From Alphaproteobacteria bacterium (lineage in GTDB: Bacteria; Pseudomonadota; Alphaproteobacteria; Sphingomonadales; Sphingomonadaceae), in the NCBI GenBank assembly GCA_030426245.1, contig JAUHYZ010000011.1, forward strand, positions 1 to 64,000: DNA of 64,000 nt, written 5' to 3'. The translations under genes and the position numbers were made by a program. Shown here in pieces: positions 53,142 to 60,472 of the stretch. Each line of letters begins with the position of its first letter. The first letter of the stretch is position 1. Under the pieces are notes generated by a model. It saw only the letters and a list, made by a program, of their open reading frames with translations. It was not told where the DNA came from and did no database searches.

Positions 53142-55841
53142 ATGAACGCCGATCTCCCTTCGAACATCGTCGACGAACTCAAGCGGTTGTATGGGTTCAA
53201 GAAGACGAGAGGCAAATGGCTGCAGGAGGGCAAATGCCCGGATTGCGGCCAATTCGAGCTGTTCACTGCTGCCGACAGCCCCAAAATGGTCAGGTGCGGC
53301 CGCTCCAACAATTGTGGTTTCGAGATCTCGGTTCGCGATGCCCTGCCGGATCTGTTCGAGGATTGGTCGAAGCGCTTCAAGGAAAGCGAGAAAGATCCGA
53401 ACGCTGCGGCCGATGCATATCTGCGGATCGAGCGCGGCCTGGACCTGGAAGGCCTGCGCGGCGCGTTTAGCCAGGATCGCTATTTCGACCGGGAACTGAA
53501 TGCCGGTTCCGCGACCGTCCGTTTCCCGCTGCCCGGCGGAAGCTGGTGGGAAAGGCTGATCGATCGGCCGGGCCGGTTCGACAAGAAAGCGCGCTTCAAA
53601 TTTGGCGGAACATGGGGTGGTGAGTGCTGGCTGCACCCCCAGGACAACATGATCGAGCTCGCCCAATGCGAGGAAATCTGGATTGCCGAGGGGATCTTCG
53701 ACGCTGTCGCTCTGCGCCAGAACTTCAAGCGCCTCGAGAAGGACGACAAGTCCCGCCGGCGGTCCGCCGTTTCGGCGATGTCCGTCAACAACTGGCCGGA
53801 GGCATTTCTGGCCAGGCTGCGCGAAGCGATCGGCAACGGCAAGCATCGTCCCAAGATCGTTTTCGCGTTCGACGTTGGCCCGGCCGCCATTAAGTTCTCC
53901 CGCAAATTCGTTTCGCAAGCAAAGCTCGAGGGATGGGTCGCCACAGCCGCGCAGGTGTTGCCGGATGGCGAAGGCAACAAGCTCGACTGGAATGATCTGC
54001 ATCTGCGCCAGATCGATTGGAGCGGACCGAAGGACAAGGCGCCCTACTCCGAAACGAAGATTGCGGAATATCTCTACAACGGGGCGCTCACGATCGAGAC
54101 GGATCCGTTTGCGAAAGCCGCCTTGATCCAGAACGAGCGCATGTGGCGCAGCTTCTATTTTCGCTGCGAGAACCGGATCTATTGGGCGAAGTCACGCACC
54201 CGAGACGACGATGATGGAGACACCCAGCAGGGGCGACCGATCGTCGACGAAGTCGCGAATTGCAGCTTCCGGATCCTCTATCGCGAACGGGACGAGGTCG
54301 AGGACGAAACTAATTACTTCCTCGAGATCCGCTTCCCCAACAATACGCCCACCGCCAAGGCCCGTTTCTCCGCCGCCTGTTGCTCCGCGAGCGGTGAGTT
54401 CAAGAAGCGCCTTTTCGCCTTCTCCGGCATGTGGAGTGGATCCCAGGAGCAACTCGACCGGCTGATGCGCGATCAGACGCGCCAGCTCAAGACAGTCGAG
54501 CCCATTCATTTCACCGGCTACAGCGCCGCCCACAAGGCATGGGTTCTGGGCGATATCGCCATCCATGACGGGCGTGTGATCACCCTTAGCGGCGACCGCT
54601 TTTTCGACATCGGCCGATCGGCCGTGAAGCTACGCACCGAAGAGCGCATTCTTCGCGTCACCTATGAACGCGATCGTCTGGATCTTCACTGGATCCATGA
54701 CGTTTGGAACGCCTGGGGCGAGCGCGGCATCGTTGCCCTGGCCTATTTCACCATGTCCCTGTTCGCGGTGCAGATCCGCGAACTGCATCAATCGCTGGGC
54801 TTCCTCGAGATCTTCGGCGAGGCCGGCAGCGGCAAAACCACCCTGATCGCCTTCATGTGGAAGCTGCTCGGCCGCGCTTCCTACGAGGGCTTCGATCCCA
54901 ACAAGGCCACCAGCGCAGCGATCGCCCGAAACTTCATGAAGGTTTCCGGCCTACCGGTCGGCCTGATCGAAAGCGGCCGGGATGCTGAAAAGACCAGCCA
55001 CTATCGCCAATTCGATTGGGCCGAGCTCCTGACACTCTATAACGGCCGTTCGCCTCGATCGACCGGCAAGAAGACCAGCGGGACCGAGACGTTCGAGCCG
55101 CCCTTCCTGGGCTCGATCTACTTAATGCAGAATTCGCCTGTCGACGCGATGCCGGCAGTTCTCGAGCGGATCATGAGCCTGCGCGTGGACAAGGCCATGT
55201 GGTCGGAAGAGTCGCGCGCGGCCGCCATTCGTCTCGAGCGCTATGACGCCGAAACGGCATCAAGCTGGATTGTCCATGTCTGCCGGCAGGCCGCCGACTA
55301 CATGCCGGCCTTCTTCGAACGGTTCGAGCAGCATGACGCGAAGATGCCGGAGCGCGTTCCGGATCTCCACAATGCCCGCGTGATCAAGTGCCATGCGCAG
55401 CTGGCCGCCGCAGTCGAGGCCCTGTCCGGCCTTCTGCCATCCGAATTGCTGCCCCCCGAACGGATCCAGAAAACGCTGCGGTTCATCGATCAAATGGCTC
55501 TCGATCGGCAGCAGTCGAGCGGCGCGGATCATCCCCTGGTGCAGCGCTTCTGGGAAATGGTCGATCACATCATCAGCCGCGAAGAAACGATCGGCACCGA
55601 GCCTGACAACCACATCAATCAGCACCGGGATCCGTCCAAGATTGCGATCAGCCTGGTCGATTTCGAGCGGCGCGCGCGAAATGTCGGCCTGCATCCCCCG
55701 GATCCGCTCGAGCTCAAGAAACACCTGAAAAACAGCCGGTCGCGCAAGTTCCTGGCCGCCCAGGCCGTCAACACCAAGAGCGGCCGATCGGTTCATTGCT
55801 GGGTCTTCGAAAACCCGGCCGCCCCCAGCTCCCAAACCTGA
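53142..55841 (+). CDS. Phage primase-helicase (TOPRIM plus SF3/AAA ATPase)
   Basis: From the ATG at 53142 an 899-residue protein. A zinc ribbon (CPDCGQFELF, CGRSNNCGFEI) spans residues about 30-70; a TOPRIM-like stretch EEIWIAEGIFDAVAL follows near residue 185, with FAFDVGPAA; a helicase domain with Walker A GEAGSGKTTLIAF lies near residue 565. The C-terminal 250 residues are helical. It should prime and unwind phage DNA. The upstream ATG at 53118 is an alternative start. Confidence 0.88.
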   Translation: MNADLPSNIVDELKRLYGFKKTRGKWLQEGKCPDCGQFELFTAADSPKMVRCGRSNNCGFEISVRDALPDLFEDWSKRFKESEKDPNAAADAYLRIERGLDLEGLRGAFSQDRYFDRELNAGSATVRFPLPGGSWWERLIDRPGRFDKKARFKFGGTWGGECWLHPQDNMIELAQCEEIWIAEGIFDAVALRQNFKRLEKDDKSRRRSAVSAMSVNNWPEAFLARLREAIGNGKHRPKIVFAFDVGPAAIKFSRKFVSQAKLEGWVATAAQVLPDGEGNKLDWNDLHLRQIDWSGPKDKAPYSETKIAEYLYNGALTIETDPFAKAALIQNERMWRSFYFRCENRIYWAKSRTRDDDDGDTQQGRPIVDEVANCSFRILYRERDEVEDETNYFLEIRFPNNTPTAKARFSAACCSASGEFKKRLFAFSGMWSGSQEQLDRLMRDQTRQLKTVEPIHFTGYSAAHKAWVLGDIAIHDGRVITLSGDRFFDIGRSAVKLRTEERILRVTYERDRLDLHWIHDVWNAWGERGIVALAYFTMSLFAVQIRELHQSLGFLEIFGEAGSGKTTLIAFMWKLLGRASYEGFDPNKATSAAIARNFMKVSGLPVGLIESGRDAEKTSHYRQFDWAELLTLYNGRSPRSTGKKTSGTETFEPPFLGSIYLMQNSPVDAMPAVLERIMSLRVDKAMWSEESRAAAIRLERYDAETASSWIVHVCRQAADYMPAFFERFEQHDAKMPERVPDLHNARVIKCHAQLAAAVEALSGLLPSELLPPERIQKTLRFIDQMALDRQQSSGADHPLVQRFWEMVDHIISREETIGTEPDNHINQHRDPSKIAISLVDFERRARNVGLHPPDPLELKKHLKNSRSRKFLAAQAVNTKSGRSVHCWVFENPAAPSSQT

Positions 55842-55854
55842 ACGGAGAACGATT

Positions 55855-56049
55855 ATGTCCCGTAGGAAATCACCGCGTCCCGATATCCAGGCCAAGGTCT
55901 TCGAATGTGCGCGCTGCATGCGTGTTCATCACGGCCAGACATTGCCGCCCGGATGGGGCCATGCGCCTGGCCATGGCGTGATCTGCGACGATTGCGACGA
56001 AGGGTTGCAGCTCGCCCAGATCATCGGTTCTCCAAGGATCGCAGCATGA
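55855..56049 (+). CDS. Small zinc-ribbon protein
   Basis: A 64-residue protein with two C-x2-C pairs (FECARCMRVHHG and GVICDDCDEGL), a simple zinc ribbon. It starts 13 bases after the primase-helicase stop and overlaps the next start by four bases. Role in early replication or regulation is not visible. Confidence 0.65.
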   Translation: MSRRKSPRPDIQAKVFECARCMRVHHGQTLPPGWGHAPGHGVICDDCDEGLQLAQIIGSPRIAA

Positions 56050-56243
56050 CACCCGAGCGCCCCGATTGGGGGATCGAGGATCAGCGCCTGGCGGCGATGA
56101 ACCGGCGTGTCGGCCGATGGGCATTGCGGGCAGAGCTCGCAATCCTTGCCGGCGCCGCAATGATCGGCGCGATTGCGGCGCCTGTCCTGGTCAAGAACGT
56201 GATCCTGGGCGTCGCCCTGGCAGCTGCAGGAGCGCTGTCATGA
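56046..56243 (+). CDS. Small membrane protein of early operon
   Basis: A 65-residue protein with a charged N-terminus (TPERPDWGIEDQRLAAMNRR) and two short hydrophobic stretches (AELAILAGAAMIGAIAAP, VILGVALAAAGAL). It overlaps both neighbours by four bases. Unknown function. Confidence 0.6.
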   Translation: MTPERPDWGIEDQRLAAMNRRVGRWALRAELAILAGAAMIGAIAAPVLVKNVILGVALAAAGALS

Positions 56244-56524
56244 GCCAGCCCTTTTCGCCCACCCCACGGCAGCTAGACGTCTTGCGCTTCGTTCGCGGCT
56301 ACCAACTCGCGACCGGAGGCGTAACGCCCACCTACCGGGAAATTGCGCATTCACTTCGGCTGTTCAGCAAGTCCAATGCCCATCGCTTGATCTGCGGACT
56401 TGAAGAGCGCGGATGGCTGCGCCGACTGCCTGGTCGCGATCGTGCGATCGAGATCCTGGTGCCGGTCACCGTCCCCAGGGCGCCAGACGGTGCACCCCTC
56501 TATTTCGTGCCGATCGATGGGTGA
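56240..56524 (+). CDS. LexA-like DNA-binding domain protein without peptidase
   Basis: A 94-residue protein matching only the LexA winged-helix domain: TPRQLDVLRFVRGYQLATGG, VTPTYREIAHSLRL, SKSNAHRLICGLEERGWLRR. The cleavage region and serine peptidase are absent, so it cannot self-cleave. It may compete for LexA-like sites or regulate early genes. Its ATG overlaps the preceding stop. Confidence 0.75.
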   Translation: MSQPFSPTPRQLDVLRFVRGYQLATGGVTPTYREIAHSLRLFSKSNAHRLICGLEERGWLRRLPGRDRAIEILVPVTVPRAPDGAPLYFVPIDG

Positions 56525-56783
56525 GGCCGTGGCGATGGCAGAGCACCTGACCATGGCGGAACGATATCGAGCCCACCGCGAGGCGTTCGAGCTCGGCCTG
56601 GAATTGGGCATCACGCCGGCGGCGGCGGCCGAAGAGATCGCACGCCGCGCGGCCGTCGAAAAGCACCGCATCGCCATGGAGCGCCTGCAGGCCAAACGAG
56701 AAGGCCAGCCGCTCCCGCCCCGCAATCCAATCACTTCCGAGCAGGCCTTCGCCAATACCGAGCGCCTGCTTGGCGAACACTGA
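56517..56783 (+). CDS. Hypothetical helical protein
   Basis: An 88-residue, highly charged, helical protein (AERYRAHREAFELGLELG, AAAAEEIARRAAVEKHRIAM). An ATG at 56535 is an alternative start. It overlaps the LexA-like gene by eight bases. No family recognised. Confidence 0.55.
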   Translation: MGEAVAMAEHLTMAERYRAHREAFELGLELGITPAAAAEEIARRAAVEKHRIAMERLQAKREGQPLPPRNPITSEQAFANTERLLGEH

Positions 56784-56802
56784 TCACAAAGGAGCCGCGA
56801 AT

Positions 56803-57483
56803 ATGAATGAACCCGACCTGGAAGATTGGTGCGATTTCAGCTTCACGCCTTGGCACCTGGAAAGAGAGCCTGGTTGCCCGGCGCAATGGAAGCTCTCCGA
56901 TTCCGACACCTGGACCGAGATATTCAAATTCGGCAGGCGGGCCAGAAAGGCCGCGGCAAATGACAATCGCCGGCCGCGCTGCATCATTCCGGTCGAGGTC
57001 TTCGATGCTGATCTCCCACCGCGTTGGCGCAATGAACTCTTCCAGCTGATCGATATCTTGCCAGAGATCGATTGGCTGATCCCCAGCAGGAATATCCGGA
57101 GTGCGGAATTGCTAGCGCTCGAGGCGGGCTGGTGGGACTTTCCCGAACATGTCTGGCTCGGCGCGGCCGTTTCCGACCAGGCCGAATTGTCGCACTGCAT
57201 CCGCGCCCTGCTTAGGATTCCGGTCGAGCAGCGCTTCGTTGTCTTCGATCCGCTGCTTGGCCCCATAAATCTGGGCAACTGGATCTACCCGGAGAGGTCT
57301 GGCTGGCTGCGCAAGCGCCGGCCCGTGCCGCACATAAGCCGCGTCTTCGTTCGCGGCATCGCAGGCCGCTTCCTGCTGCCCCCACAGGCCGAATGGATCA
57401 GCTCCCTGCGCGAGCAATGCAAAATCGCGGGCACGCCCTTCCACATCGACAATTCCATTCAGATCGAGGCACCATCATGCTGA
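56803..57483 (+). CDS. DUF5131-like (phage Gp37/Gp68) protein with lost Cys motif
   Basis: A 226-residue protein. The C-terminal two thirds match DUF5131: HVWLGAAVSDQAELSHCI, then RFVVFDPLLGPINL. Canonical members begin with a three-Cys motif of the form GC-x5-GC-x2-CY; here the equivalent WCDFSFTPWHLEREPGCPAQ retains only one GC. The iron-sulfur or metal site is therefore probably gone. It overlaps the next gene by seven bases. Confidence 0.72.
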   Translation: MNEPDLEDWCDFSFTPWHLEREPGCPAQWKLSDSDTWTEIFKFGRRARKAAANDNRRPRCIIPVEVFDADLPPRWRNELFQLIDILPEIDWLIPSRNIRSAELLALEAGWWDFPEHVWLGAAVSDQAELSHCIRALLRIPVEQRFVVFDPLLGPINLGNWIYPERSGWLRKRRPVPHISRVFVRGIAGRFLLPPQAEWISSLREQCKIAGTPFHIDNSIQIEAPSC

Positions 57484-57731
57484 CACGAAACGCAAGCTGG
57501 CCAGGCCCCCACCATGGCATCCGCATCCAACCGCAACCGAAGCTGACCAGGGGCGAGCAGTTGCTCTCCGACATCGAGAGCTTCCGGCACCGCCACAAGA
57601 TGAAGTTGACGGTTTTCTCCCTCGAGTCCGGCGTTCAGCGCCGGCTGATCGATCGCCTGCGCGCCGGCCTCAACCCAAGCGAGGAAACCGAAGCCAAGGT
57701 CCGCGCCTATATGCGGAGGAAAGAAGCATGA
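57477..57731 (+). CDS. Small putative DNA-binding protein
   Basis: An 84-residue basic protein. The region LLSDIESFRHRHKMKLTVFS, then GVQRRLIDRLRAGLNPSEET looks like a helix-turn-helix. It overlaps both neighbours by a few bases. As a small basic protein close to the integrase it is one candidate recombination directionality factor. Confidence 0.55.
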   Translation: MLTRNASWPGPHHGIRIQPQPKLTRGEQLLSDIESFRHRHKMKLTVFSLESGVQRRLIDRLRAGLNPSEETEAKVRAYMRRKEA

Positions 57732-57913
57732 ACGGGCTCTTGGTCGAAACGGCCAGTGATTGGACCGATCAAAGCGTTGCAGATCGGCTTCGCTCGTCTG
57801 CCGCTGCCCTGCGTTCCCACGATTTTATCAGTAAGGACGAATGGCAACGTATCCACCGCGCGATCCAGAAAAGCGTCGACAACGAACTCGGGCAGAGAGC
57901 TGCCGAGAAATGA
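57728..57913 (+). CDS. Small hypothetical early protein
   Basis: A 61-residue helical protein (SVADRLRSSAAALRSHDFIS, KDEWQRIHRAIQKSVDNELG). It overlaps the preceding stop by four bases. Function unknown; acidic-basic helix pattern may indicate nucleic-acid or protein binding. Confidence 0.5.
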   Translation: MNGLLVETASDWTDQSVADRLRSSAAALRSHDFISKDEWQRIHRAIQKSVDNELGQRAAEK

Positions 57914-57965
57914 TCGCCAGTCCCCTCTTGGCTGTCTTGCGAACCAACGCGGAGTAGATCCTCTG

Positions 57966-58103
57966 ATGGCATCGCGCCCAGCCCCGAAGGTTCTCGAACC
58001 GCCGCCGCGCTCGGATCCCGACACGCTGGAATTCGCTCGCGCACTTGCACGCGCCCACGTTGCGAGAGACATAGAGCGATCGAAAGCAGATTCGAGGGGC
58101 TAG
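57966..58103 (+). CDS. Very small protein before the integrase
   Basis: A 45-residue product (MASRPAPKVLEPPPRSDPDT at the start, then LEFARALARAHVARDIER). Similar short proteins precede serine recombinases in sphingomonad prophages as I recall. It ends 11 bases before the integrase start. Candidate accessory factor of excision. Confidence 0.45.
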   Translation: MASRPAPKVLEPPPRSDPDTLEFARALARAHVARDIERSKADSRG

Positions 58104-58114
58104 GCCTGCTTTAC

Positions 58115-59674
58115 ATGCGCACACTGATCTACGCCCGATATTCAAGCCAACTGCAAAATCCTCGATCGATAGCGGATCAAATCGCGGCGTGCCGCTCACG
58201 GGCCGAGGCCGAAGGCTGGACAGTTGTCGATACTTTCTCCGATCGGGCCATCAGCGGCGCTGCGGGCATCGAGGACACCCAGCGGCCTGGCCTAGCCGCG
58301 CTGCTGTTGCGGATTGAACAGGGCGGGATCGATCAGGTGCTCACGGAGTCCACCGATCGCATTGCTCGTCACCAGGGCGATGCTTTCGCAGTGCGAGAGC
58401 TCATTGAGCATCATGGCGCCCGCTTGTTCACTCTGATGGATGGCGTTGTCGACGACATCACCGGCACGATCAAAGGCCTTTTTGATGCACGCACCCGAAA
58501 GGATCTGGCCCAGCGAGTGCGACGTGGCCAGCGTGGATCGATCGTCCAGGGTCGCGCTGCTGCGGGGATAGCGTATGGCTATCGCAAGGTTTCGCAGCTC
58601 GACGGGAAAGGTGAGCTGATCAGGGGACTGCGAGAGATCGATCCGGAAACCTCTGCTATTGTGAAGCGGATCTTCAATGAATACGCCGCCGGCCGCAGCC
58701 CCCGGCAGATTGCTGGCACTTTGAACGCAGAAGGCATCACTGCACCGAGAGGCGGTATTTGGCGGGCGTCCACATTGATCAGCCATCGGCATCAAGGTTT
58801 CGGGATCCTCTCGAATCCGATCTATATCGGCCAGCTCGTTTATGGCCGATCGCGCTCCGTAACGGATCCGCGCTCGCGAAAGCGAACCACACGTCCTGGG
58901 GCGGGCGAGCTCGCACATGGCGATGCGCCCCACCTGCGACTTATCGAAGATGAGCTCTGGCAAGTCGTCCAGGAACAGCTTGAGGCCCGATCAACCGGAA
59001 GACCCGAACGACAGCGGCGACCGAAACACCTGCTGTCCGGCCTCGGAAAATGCGGCGTTTGCGGTGGGAGCTGGGTGATAACGCGCGGCAACTATTTCGG
59101 CTGCAGCAGTGTCATTGATGGCAATGCCTGCAGCAACCGTCGCCTGATCAGCAAAGATGAATTCGAGCGCCGTGTCCTGGCGGATCTTCGCGAACAGATG
59201 CTGGCGCCAGACGTCGTCGCAGCATACCTAGACGAATATCAGAAGGAACACCGCCGGCGCGCGCGCCAGGCTATTGTCGAAAGGGGGCAGCTGGAACGTC
59301 GCCAGGCCGACGCCAGTCGAAAGGTTGCACGCCTGGTCGCAGCGATCGCGGACGGCGGCGGAGAGTTCAGCGAGATCCGATCTGCTCTGGCAGACGCGAA
59401 AGCCGAACTAGCAGCGGCCGATCGCGCGCTCCTGGCTTCGGAAGCTCTGCCTCAAATCGCGCTGCATCCCGGCTTGGCCCGCCAATATCGTGAGGCGATC
59501 GAAGAGCTCGGCCGTGAACTTGCAGACGAGAAATGCCGCGCAGAGGCGGCGCCGCGCCTTCGCAAGCTGATTGCCCGCATCATTGCGACACCGCGCGAAG
59601 GCAAGCGAGGCGTCGACCTAGAGGTTGTGCGCCACATCGATGAAGTGCTCTCTCTTTCCCGTCGCACTGCATGA
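58115..59674 (+). CDS. int: Large serine integrase
   Basis: A 519-residue recombinase. The N-terminal resolvase domain has the catalytic Ser10 in YARYSSQLQ, Arg-rich active-site stretches TESTDRIARHQGD, and the recombinase domain AYGYRKV onward. A zinc ribbon with CGVCGGSWV and GCSSVIDGNACS lies near residues 312-345, followed by a coiled-coil (residues about 370-450). It integrates the phage at attB without host factors. The attP-derived arm begins nine bases after its stop. It is the last gene of the early operon. Confidence 0.95.
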   Translation: MRTLIYARYSSQLQNPRSIADQIAACRSRAEAEGWTVVDTFSDRAISGAAGIEDTQRPGLAALLLRIEQGGIDQVLTESTDRIARHQGDAFAVRELIEHHGARLFTLMDGVVDDITGTIKGLFDARTRKDLAQRVRRGQRGSIVQGRAAAGIAYGYRKVSQLDGKGELIRGLREIDPETSAIVKRIFNEYAAGRSPRQIAGTLNAEGITAPRGGIWRASTLISHRHQGFGILSNPIYIGQLVYGRSRSVTDPRSRKRTTRPGAGELAHGDAPHLRLIEDELWQVVQEQLEARSTGRPERQRRPKHLLSGLGKCGVCGGSWVITRGNYFGCSSVIDGNACSNRRLISKDEFERRVLADLREQMLAPDVVAAYLDEYQKEHRRRARQAIVERGQLERRQADASRKVARLVAAIADGGGEFSEIRSALADAKAELAAADRALLASEALPQIALHPGLARQYREAIEELGRELADEKCRAEAAPRLRKLIARIIATPREGKRGVDLEVVRHIDEVLSLSRRTA

Positions 59675-59682
59675 TGCGGCAC

Positions 59683-59730
59683 CAATTGCGGTAACGCTGC
59701 ATTAGGTTCGGTAAATTCCTCGCAATAATG
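59683..59730. other. attR, right prophage junction
   Basis: Phage arm from CAATTGCGGTAACG (59683-59696) to 59707, crossover TC at 59708-59709, then chromosome GGTAAATTCC. The arm is 25 bases long, equal to the inverted arm at attL (20167-20191), so a symmetric attP of 52 bp is rebuilt on excision. TC is not palindromic, as required for directional recombination. Confidence 0.8.
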
Positions 59731-60366
59731 GCCCGCGATCCAGCGCGATCTTGGTTGCGGTTCGGGCCGCACCGGAAGCTGAACGAACTCGGCCCGGTCC
59801 AGCGCGTCGTCCAACACCCACAAAGCCGCGGGATCGACCATATCTTCCGCATCGTGCAGCAAGACCATGCGGAAGGGCTCGCCCGATTGCTGCTCTTCCC
59901 TGCAAAGCGCGCGGTAAAGCGCATTGAGGCAATCCGCCTTCGTGGTCGGGCCGTCTCGGTCATGAATCACCAGCCGGAAGCGTGGATCGGCCCCGCCCGC
60001 ACGCCGGGCCGCCTCTATGGTCCGCGCATCGTTTCGATAACAGCCGACCAGCAGGCGCAGTTCCGCCTGCGGCCAAGCCGAAAGCAGATGGGTGATCGTG
60101 GCGCCGATCACCTCCGCTTCCTGCCAGGCAGGGATCATCACCGCGGCCTTGCCGCTCAGCGGATGATGCGATGCCTTCAGCCTGTCGACCGGCGGCGCAG
60201 AGGCTCTGCCCGAGAGCTTGAGCCACGCCCAGATCGCGTCCACGGCGAGTTCGTCCACCGCGCCGATGAGAAAAAAGATGCCCGCGAAGAGCAGCAATTC
60301 ATGTTCGAAAAGCGCCAGCCATTCCAGCGGCGTAAAACCCCCAAGGATAGGCGCCCCCCAGTCCAA
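59708..60366 (-). pseudogene. NfrB-like glycosyltransferase, 5' half (split by prophage)
   Basis: Codons 1-220 of the split gene. There is an N-terminal membrane helix (LLLFAGIFFLIGAVDEL), the nucleotide-sugar region AVMIPAWQEAEVIGAT, and the DAED motif at residues 172-175 in VLLHDAEDMVDP. After the crossover the frame runs on for 84 meaningless codons of phage DNA. The other catalytic motifs are at 19405-20166. The family includes the cytoplasmic domain of E. coli NfrB, needed for phage N4 adsorption. Confidence 0.85.
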
Positions 60367-60472
60367 CCTTCCTTGGCAGCACGTTAGTTAGCTTGGCAAT
60401 ATAGCGCAATCCGTAGATTCCACCGTGCAGCCTCTTGCAACTGCTCCATAATTGAGAAAAGGGAGAAGGAGC

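Larger units (their letters stand above)
20167..59707. mobile_element. P2-like prophage with large serine integrase
   Basis: A 39.5-kb prophage bounded by attL and attR. It encodes a complete P2-type head, tail, baseplate and lysis set, a divergent CI/Cro switch, a primase-helicase and a serine integrase next to attR. Every core structural gene is intact, so it may be inducible. Insertion splits an NfrB-like glycosyltransferase gene. Accessory genes cluster at 21.2-24.2 kb, 36.8-37.6 kb and 49.8-50.9 kb. No tRNA gene is used as target. Confidence 0.92.

Noticed and set aside
20167-59707. tRNA gene as prophage attachment target
   Set aside because: No tRNA is visible at either end; the target is codon 220 of a glycosyltransferase gene.
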